Source of the DNA: an uncultured Eubacteriales bacterium
GTDB taxonomy: Bacteria > Bacillota > Clostridia > Lachnospirales > Lachnospiraceae
Reading direction: 5' to 3'
Assembly: GCA_900313765.1 (NCBI GenBank)
Contig: OMSN01000103.1
Coordinates: 1-10,921 of the forward strand
DNA: 10,921 nucleotides
Below the pieces are notes generated by a model. It was not told the DNA's origin, did no database searches, and saw nothing but the letters and a program-made list of their open reading frames with translations. Below, in pieces: positions 6,369-10,921 of this stretch; within the stretch, counting starts at the first letter, position 1; each line of letters starts with the position of its first letter. Position numbers and translations under genes: made by a program.

Positions 6369-6878
6369 TTACTTCTTATAGCTGAAACGTACCTTCGTAT
6401 TTCTTCCGCACAGATCCCTCAGACTGATCTGCTGTCCGTCGTCCAGGGTCAGTGTATGGTCTGACACCGTTCCGACAAAATAAACCAGGTCGTCCATCCT
6501 TCTGTCGAAGCCGGTAATGATCATACTGCCGTCTTCGCCATATTCCATCTTCTGACCTTCTTCCAGCTGTGTCTGCACCCCTGCCCCGAAACCGTAGTAT
6601 ACCGTTTTCACGACATAGATGCCGTCTGACCGGATCTCATAGTAATCCGTAACCGGACTCTTGTTGACGGAATGGATAAATCCGATTCCGAATATATCTC
6701 CCTTTCGGGCAGGATATCTGGCGATCTCCTCTCCGGTCTCCTCGTTGATAAGGACCAGATGCCCTGTGTGATGAAGATACAGAAATGCGGCAGCCAGAAC
6801 CGCCATGAGCAGGATCAGGGCTGCCGCCATCTTTCTGATATTCAGAGTCCCGGAAACCGGAATTCCTGAATTACTCAA
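6369..6878 (-). CDS. DUF1850 protein, TAXI-TRAP accessory
   Basis: Up to 169 residues. A hydrophobic segment (about 17-35) is an uncleaved anchor or signal, followed by an extracytoplasmic domain. DUF1850 hallmarks are the early beta strand LVLINEETGEEI (41-52), FIHSVNKSPVTDYYEI (67-82) and the YYGFGAG block (94-100). DUF1850 genes are commonly found between TAXI binding proteins and fused TRAP permeases, exactly as here; their biochemical role is not established. Two starts are possible: a TTG at 6878 overlapping the binding protein's last eight bases (TTGAGTAA, AGGG eight bases upstream), or an ATG at 6830 just before the hydrophobic segment, with a poor SD. I give the TTG because it makes a tight overlap, but the ATG would encode the whole recognisable domain as well. 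Confidence 0.85.
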   Translation of the reverse strand: MSNSGIPVSGTLNIRKMAAALILLMAVLAAAFLYLHHTGHLVLINEETGEEIARYPARKGDIFGIGFIHSVNKSPVTDYYEIRSDGIYVVKTVYYGFGAGVQTQLEEGQKMEYGEDGSMIITGFDRRMDDLVYFVGTVSDHTLTLDDGQQISLRDLCGRNTKVRFSYKK

Positions 6879-7827
6879 CCTCGATGCCCTGCTCCGCGAA
6901 ATACTTCACAGCACCCGGATGGAACGGAACGCTGATGCCTGCAACTGCATCTTCGAGATTCAGGAATTCGAACTTCGCATGGCCTGCTACCAGGTCATCC
7001 TTGTTGTCGAACATTGCCTTAAGAAGCTCATAGACCTCATCCTCACCGACTTCGGTGGAAGCGATCAGAGTAGCTCTGACGGATACGGTAGTAGCATCTT
7101 CATCTACGCCCTTGTAGGTGCCAGCCGGAACGGTGGTCTTGGTGTAGAAATCATAATCGGACTGAAGAGCCTCGATGTGCTCGTCATCCAGCTGTACCAG
7201 ATGTACATCCTTCATGGTTGCCAGGTCAACAACTGCAGTGGTCGGTGCGCCTGCAACGATGAACGCTGCATCGATCTTGCCGTCCTTCAGACTCTCAGCG
7301 GAATCGCCGAATCCAAGGTTGACAACATTGATGTCATCAAATGTCAGGCCATATGCGCCAAGGATCTGCTTTGCGTTGAACTCGGTTCCCGAACCGGCAT
7401 CACCGACGGATACGGTCTTGCCTTCCAGATCATCCACGCTCTTGATTCCATCGAAGCAGGTTACGATCTGAACTGTCTCATCATACAGTCCCGCAACGCT
7501 TGCGAAGGTTTCATAAGCGCCTTCATCCTCGAACAGGTCCGTGCCGGTATACGCATAATACATAACGTCATTCTGAACGATCGCCAGATCTGCATCTTCC
7601 TCATCGATCAGCTGGATGTTCGCTTTGGAAGCACCGGTAGCGGTAACGGTCAGATCGACATCTTCCATAACAGGATTCAGAACGGTTGCCATAACACCGC
7701 CAACTGCATAATAGGTTCCCGTTGTTCCTCCGGTACCCAGTGTCAGATCACTGGCTGCCATTGCAACCGTGCTGGTCCCCATCACCATAGCTGCAGCCAG
7801 CAGGATTCCCAGAACTTTCTTCTTCAT
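6871..7827 (-). CDS. TAXI family TRAP transporter solute-binding protein
   Basis: Exported binding protein that captures the substrate and delivers it to the TRAP permease. With the ATG at 7827 it is 318 residues. A classical signal peptide runs from MKKK to VAMA with cleavage expected after residue 24; there is no lipobox, so it is secreted or held by other means. TAXI blocks: LTLGTGGTTGTYYAVGG (28-44) at the mature N-terminus, VGDAGSGTEF (141-150), DAAFIVAGAPT (186-196) and PFHPGAVKYFAEQG (301-314). The start is fixed by GGAGG seven bases upstream; an in-frame ATG at 7884 would put 19 odd residues before the signal peptide. It is the first gene after a strong promoter. TAXI proteins as a family bind small organic acids such as glutamate or glutarate-like ligands; the ligand here cannot be read from sequence. 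Confidence 0.95.
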   Translation of the reverse strand: MKKKVLGILLAAAMVMGTSTVAMAASDLTLGTGGTTGTYYAVGGVMATVLNPVMEDVDLTVTATGASKANIQLIDEEDADLAIVQNDVMYYAYTGTDLFEDEGAYETFASVAGLYDETVQIVTCFDGIKSVDDLEGKTVSVGDAGSGTEFNAKQILGAYGLTFDDINVVNLGFGDSAESLKDGKIDAAFIVAGAPTTAVVDLATMKDVHLVQLDDEHIEALQSDYDFYTKTTVPAGTYKGVDEDATTVSVRATLIASTEVGEDEVYELLKAMFDNKDDLVAGHAKFEFLNLEDAVAGISVPFHPGAVKYFAEQGIEVE

Positions 7828-7894
7828 GCTCACACCTCCATAAGAAATTGATTGGTTTCTCAGAAGACCTCTCTCCCGATTCATATACTCTTCT

Positions 7895-7923
7895 ATATTA
7901 AAGTATCAATGCGCAAAAGTCAA
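7895..7923 (-). promoter_or_regulatory. Strong sigma-A-type promoter of the TRAP operon
   Basis: TTGACT (7923-7918), a 17-base spacer and TAATAT (7900-7895) nearly match the consensus. The predicted start, about 7888, leaves a leader of roughly 60 bases before the binding protein's ATG. The -35 box overlaps the TGA stop (7922-7920) of the preceding small gene. A short inverted repeat, ATACT/AGTAT (7885-7889 and 7902-7906), surrounds the -10 box and could be an operator, but the arms are only five bases. Confidence 0.75.
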
Positions 7924-8237
7924 TGATTCCACAACAGCAGCATCAGCGCGATCGCACCCCCGATCACACCGATATAGACCAGTGCTACCAGGAGGGCGGC
8001 CCGTATCGCAGCGAAGGTCCACATGCGCCTCTCATCCGGCGAGATCTCAGGCTCCTGCTGCATGCTTCCCACACCCGGGCGGTCAGCCCTGTCCGTCTCC
8101 GGTATGGTGCGCTTCCTGCTGCTGTCTCCCGGCGGAGTGCGCAGGCCGAACCACCCGCGAAGCACGGACGGGGTATCCACTCCGCTCATATCCGCGACGG
8201 TACGCCCGTCGTCTTCGTAATCCTGTTCTTTCTTCAT
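7920..8237 (-). CDS. Small single-pass membrane protein of unknown function
   Basis: A 105-residue protein. The N-terminal half is acidic then basic, polar and probably disordered, and opens with MKKEQDYEDDGRTVADMSGV. One strong membrane segment (about 77-102) ends just before the C-terminus (LLLWNH). With no signal peptide, the likely topology is a cytoplasmic N-terminus with a tail anchor. DDGRTVADMSGV looks like a conserved motif; I recall similar short proteins in Lachnospiraceae, but no function. The ATG at 8237 has only a close AGGG upstream. It begins 79 bases after oppF on the same strand, with no clear terminator or promoter between them, so it may be read through from the peptide transporter operon. 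Its stop overlaps the next operon's -35 box. Confidence 0.72.
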   Translation of the reverse strand: MKKEQDYEDDGRTVADMSGVDTPSVLRGWFGLRTPPGDSSRKRTIPETDRADRPGVGSMQQEPEISPDERRMWTFAAIRAALLVALVYIGVIGGAIALMLLLWNH

Positions 8238-8264
8238 ATCCCTGTCTCAAATACAGTTCAGTCA

Positions 8265-8274
8265 AGGTGCACCT
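8265..8274. repeat. Perfect 10-base palindrome AGGTGCACCT
   Basis: This lies in the 79-base gap between oppF and the small membrane protein gene. It could be a binding site for a dimeric regulator. It is too short for a terminator and has no T run. A single copy this short may be chance. Confidence 0.2.
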
Positions 8275-8316
8275 GAGTCCATTCTGCACACATAACCGTG
8301 CTCAGACGCGGCAGTT

Positions 8317-9294
8317 TCAACTGTCATACAGATGGCATACCACGTAATGTCCGGGAGCGATCTCCTTCTGAACCGGTGCCTCTTCCTTACATTTCTTCAT
8401 GCAGTTCTTGCATCTGGTATGGAACTTGCATCCGGACGGCGGATTGGCCGGAGACGGAATGGATCCTTCCAGCACGATCCGGTTCATCTTGGAGCCGGGA
8501 TCCGGGATCGGAATCGCCGAGAAGAGTGCCTTCGTGTACGGATGAGCCGGATGATCAAAGATATCTTCCTTCTTTCCATATTCCACCAGATTGCCAAGAT
8601 ACATGACACCCACCATGTCCGAGATATGCTCAACCACGGACAGATCATGGGAAATGAACAGGTATGTGAGCCCTCTCTTCTCCTGCAGTTCCTTCAGCAG
8701 GTTAATGATCTGCGCCTGGATGGATACGTCCAGTGCCGAAACCGGCTCGTCGCAGACAACGAACTTCGGGTTCAGTGCCAGTGCCCTGGCGATACAGATC
8801 CTCTGTCTCTGGCCGCCGGAGAACTCATGCGGATAGCGTTCTTTCTGATACGGCATCAGTCCGCAGTCATCCATGACCTTATCCACATAATCACTGTATT
8901 CCTCTTTCGATACGAGTCCATGCTCACGCACAGCCTCACCTATGATCTCGCCGACCGGAAGTCTCGGCGACAGGCTGGAGAACGGATCCTGGAAGATAAT
9001 CTGCATCTGCGTACGCAGTTCACGCAGCTGCTTCGCATTCAGATCATAAACCTCTTTGCCCTCAAACAGGATGTCTCCGGCGGTTTTCTCTTTGTACAGC
9101 CTCAGGATCACACGCCCAGTAGTCGTCTTGCCGCAGCCTGACTCACCGACCAGACCCATGGTCTGCCCTCTGCCCAGGTTGAAAGTGACACCGTCGACTG
9201 CCTTGACCTGTCCGACTACGCGGGACAGCATGCCGCCCTTAATGGGGAAGTATTTCTTCAGATCCTTTACCTGCAGGATATAGTCATCTGCCAT
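8317..9294 (-). CDS. oppF: Oligopeptide/dipeptide ABC transporter ATP-binding protein (OppF/DppF)
   Basis: Cytoplasmic ATPase that pairs with the OppD-type subunit to power peptide import. At 325 residues it has the usual family length. Walker A is GESGCGKT (50-57), the Q-loop glutamine is Q102, the signature is FSGGQ (158-162), Walker B is FVVCDE (178-183) and the switch histidine is H216. The C-terminal oligopeptide-transporter domain has cysteines at 289, 295, 298, 302 and 320, the spacing that in some characterised relatives binds an iron-sulfur cluster. The ATG at 9294 directly follows AAGGAG, but the functional SD is probably GGAGGTG, seven bases upstream inside the end of oppD. Only four bases separate the genes, so translation is coupled. 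Naming it Opp or Dpp is arbitrary without the binding protein. Confidence 0.95.
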   Translation of the reverse strand: MADDYILQVKDLKKYFPIKGGMLSRVVGQVKAVDGVTFNLGRGQTMGLVGESGCGKTTTGRVILRLYKEKTAGDILFEGKEVYDLNAKQLRELRTQMQIIFQDPFSSLSPRLPVGEIIGEAVREHGLVSKEEYSDYVDKVMDDCGLMPYQKERYPHEFSGGQRQRICIARALALNPKFVVCDEPVSALDVSIQAQIINLLKELQEKRGLTYLFISHDLSVVEHISDMVGVMYLGNLVEYGKKEDIFDHPAHPYTKALFSAIPIPDPGSKMNRIVLEGSIPSPANPPSGCKFHTRCKNCMKKCKEEAPVQKEIAPGHYVVCHLYDS

Positions 9295-9298
9295 CTCC

Positions 9299-10552
9299 TT
9301 ACACCTCCCCCTCTTCTGCTTTCACGCTATCATTATCCTCATGCAGACGCTTCATAGCTTCCATCATCTCCCGGACTGCGGAAGGCATCTTCTCCGGATT
9401 CTCCGCATCCTTGCGGTGCTCCTCCAGGAACCGGTAGCAGCTCACCTTGTGTGTATCTGACAGTGAGATCATGTGCGGATATGCACCCGAACACTCCTTC
9501 ACGCACATCTCACAGCGGTCGCGGAAATAACAGTAATCCGGCATGTTGACCGGGTTCGGGACCTTGCCCGGAATGGAATAGAGCTGCTCGACATGTTTTC
9601 CGACCACAGGTTTGGAGGCCATCAGGCCCATCGTGTAGGGATGGGCGGGATGATAGAAGATATCCTCTGCTGTACCCTGTTCCACAACACGGCCCGCATA
9701 CATGACCACGACGTAATCCGCCATCTCCGCGATCACACCCAGGTCATGGGTGATCAGCATGATAGACGAATTGATGCGGTCCTTCAGGTTCCGGAGCAGA
9801 TCCAGGATCTGCGCCTGGATCGTCACATCCAGTGCAGTCGTCGGCTCATCGGCTATGATGACCTTCGGATTGCAGGCCAGGGACATGGCGATCATGACCC
9901 TCTGCCGCATACCACCGGACAGTTCATGGGGATACATGCGGTATACACCCTCACTGTTGGCGATTCCGACCATCTCCAGGGCCTCGATCGTGCGCTGCTT
10001 GATCTCTTCCTTCGACTTGCCCTCGCCATCATGAAGCGCAATGACTTCATCCACCTGATCGCCGATCCTGAAGACCGGGTTCAGGGATGTCATGGGTTCC
10101 TGGAAGATCATGGAAACCACATTGCCCCGGATGGTCTGCATCTTCTCCTGCGGGACCTTCGATATCTCATAGGCTTTATTTCCAAGGTTCAGACGGATCT
10201 CTCCCGAGACGATCTGCCCCTGCGGTCTCTGCACCAGCTGCATCAGCGACAGACTGGTTACGGACTTACCGCAGCCGGACTCACCGACTACACCGACCGT
10301 CTTTCCGATCGGCACACTGAAGGTTACGCCGTCCACACTGTGAACAGTACCGCTGTCTGTAAAGAAGAAAGTATGCAGGTCATCAAACTCTACCGCATTG
10401 CCGGGATCATGCATCGTCGTCAGGTACTCTGACTCCGGAACATTTTTCCGCTTCCTCTTCTTCTCGAATTCATTGATGATACGTCTGTTTTCTTTCTGGA
10501 TCCTGCGGGCTTCCCGCCCGGACAGGTAACCATCTTCCCGTTTCTTTGCCAT
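9299..10552 (-). CDS. oppD: Oligopeptide/dipeptide ABC transporter ATP-binding protein (OppD/DppD) with extended termini
   Basis: Partner ATPase to the OppF-type subunit. It is 417 residues, longer than the usual 320-360. The core has Walker A GESGCGKS (90-97), Q-loop Q151, signature LSGGM (211-215), Walker B VIIADE (231-236) and switch H269. The peptide-transporter C-terminal domain has cysteines at 341, 347, 350, 354 and 372, spaced like the cluster-binding cysteines of relatives. The extra length comes from about 50 N-terminal residues, strongly basic and helical (for example RRIQKENRRI and KKRKRK), and an acidic C-terminal tail of about 35 residues. The ATG at 10552 has GGAG six bases upstream and lies 14 bases after the permease stop. 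The extension is not removed by choosing another well-supported start. Its role is unknown. Confidence 0.95.
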   Translation of the reverse strand: MAKKREDGYLSGREARRIQKENRRIINEFEKKRKRKNVPESEYLTTMHDPGNAVEFDDLHTFFFTDSGTVHSVDGVTFSVPIGKTVGVVGESGCGKSVTSLSLMQLVQRPQGQIVSGEIRLNLGNKAYEISKVPQEKMQTIRGNVVSMIFQEPMTSLNPVFRIGDQVDEVIALHDGEGKSKEEIKQRTIEALEMVGIANSEGVYRMYPHELSGGMRQRVMIAMSLACNPKVIIADEPTTALDVTIQAQILDLLRNLKDRINSSIMLITHDLGVIAEMADYVVVMYAGRVVEQGTAEDIFYHPAHPYTMGLMASKPVVGKHVEQLYSIPGKVPNPVNMPDYCYFRDRCEMCVKECSGAYPHMISLSDTHKVSCYRFLEEHRKDAENPEKMPSAVREMMEAMKRLHEDNDSVKAEEGEV

Positions 10553-10566
10553 GTTCGTCTCCCCCC

Positions 10567-10921
10567 TTACCGCTTCATCTTCGGGTCAAATGCATCCCTG
10601 AGTCCGTCGCCGACCAGGTTGAAGGCCAGGACAGTCAGCAGCAGGCAGACACCTGCCGGGATCCAGATGAACCAGTAGTTGGTCAGAACATAAGTATCAT
10701 TGACGTCATTGATGATGTTGCCCCAGGAAGCAAACGGGAACTTGACACCCAGTCCCAGGAAGGACAGTGTTGCCTCTGTAATGATCGTGGAACCAAGGCT
10801 CATGGTCATCGTAACGATCAGCTGAGGAATTACATTCGGGATCAGGTGACGGAAGATTCTCCGGTGTACACTCAGTCCCGTTGCTTCCGCCGCAGTCATG
10901 AACTCCTGCTCCCTCAGGGAG
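10567..10921 (-). CDS. Oligopeptide/dipeptide ABC transporter permease (OppC/DppC), 3' part only
   Basis: The last 117 codons of an inner-membrane permease, cut by the window edge. The visible part starts inside the cytoplasmic EAA loop (SLREQEFMTAAEATGLS), which contacts the ATPases. LIPNVIPQLIVTMTMSLGS and TEATLSFLGLG follow, both typical of the OppC/DppC branch. A last membrane segment (IWIPAGVCLLLTVLAFNLVG) leads to the family ending GDGLRDAFDPKMKR. An ATG at 10899 lies inside the EAA loop and is not the true start. The gene precedes oppD by 14 bases, so it belongs to the same operon; the other permease and the binding protein are presumably further upstream, outside the window. Confidence 0.95.
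   Translation of the reverse strand, partial: SLREQEFMTAAEATGLSVHRRIFRHLIPNVIPQLIVTMTMSLGSTIITEATLSFLGLGVKFPFASWGNIINDVNDTYVLTNYWFIWIPAGVCLLLTVLAFNLVGDGLRDAFDPKMKR

Noticed and set aside
6805..7851. Long plus-strand open frame of 348 codons opposite the TAXI binding protein and DUF1850 genes
   Set aside because: It is antisense to two clearly recognised genes, its translation is cysteine- and isoleucine-rich with no family motif, and it has no supported start. It is a by-product of codon use on the other strand.
7828..7884. N-terminal extension of the TAXI binding protein from an in-frame ATG at 7884
   Set aside because: It would place 19 polar residues before a perfect signal peptide, while the ATG at 7827 has GGAGG at ideal spacing. 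The upstream ATG is also only a few bases from the predicted transcript start.
8238..8316. Promoter for the small membrane protein gene (a TTGACT in the gap)
   Set aside because: No acceptable -10 box lies 16-18 bases downstream before the ATG, so the match is probably chance.
8332..9141. Plus-strand open frame of 269 codons opposite oppF
   Set aside because: Same reason: it lies wholly within the recognised oppF gene and shows no motif of its own.
9473..10432. Long plus-strand open frame of 319 codons opposite oppD
   Set aside because: It mirrors the ATPase coding sequence, and its histidine/aspartate-rich translation is typical of antisense frames. No SD or domain.
1..10921. CRISPR arrays, tRNA or rRNA genes, insertion sequences, phage or integrase genes, attachment sites
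   Set aside because: No regularly spaced repeats, cloverleaf-like segments, transposase motifs or flanking repeats were seen on reading both strands.

Overview
The window reads as chromosomal DNA from a Gram-positive member of the Firmicutes, most likely a gut-type Clostridia/Lachnospiraceae relative. The evidence is strong Shine-Dalgarno (SD) sites of the AAGGAGG type, sortases with an LPXTG-type anchored protein, a TAXI-type TRAP transporter, and mid-range GC. This placement is inferred from gene content, not measured. Every gene I can support lies on the minus strand, so the layout below runs from high to low coordinates.

Region 1 (10921 to 7920) is the 3' part of an oligopeptide/dipeptide ABC importer operon. 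It holds the end of a permease (OppC/DppC type), then the ATPases OppD and OppF with tight spacing, then a small protein of unknown function with one membrane segment. The permease and the two ATPases would take up peptides delivered by a binding protein encoded outside the window.

Region 2 (7923 to 3599) starts at a strong sigma-A-type promoter whose -35 box overlaps the stop codon of the preceding gene. It encodes a complete TAXI-TRAP set: an exported binding protein, a DUF1850 protein, and a fused 4TM/12TM permease. A cytidylate-kinase-like protein follows, and then a perfect 12-bp hairpin that looks like a terminator. The permease gene is broken at about 4750: two well-conserved halves sit in different frames, and about six residues expected between them appear to be missing. 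As written, the transporter would lack its C-terminal membrane region.

Region 3 (3531 to 1) starts at a second good promoter and looks like a pilus or cell-surface assembly operon. It holds a class C sortase, a short LPQTG-anchored pilin-like protein, a second sortase with cysteines clustered around its active site, a small coiled-coil protein and a type I signal peptidase. At the left edge is a possible 68-codon gene with a TTG start and a very good SD site, followed by the possible beginning of another gene cut by the window edge.

I found no rRNA, tRNA, CRISPR array, insertion sequence, integrase or attachment site. The most notable points are the broken TRAP permease, the two-sortase locus with its small unexplained proteins, and the unusual active-site or regulatory motifs in the class C sortase and the kinase-like protein.
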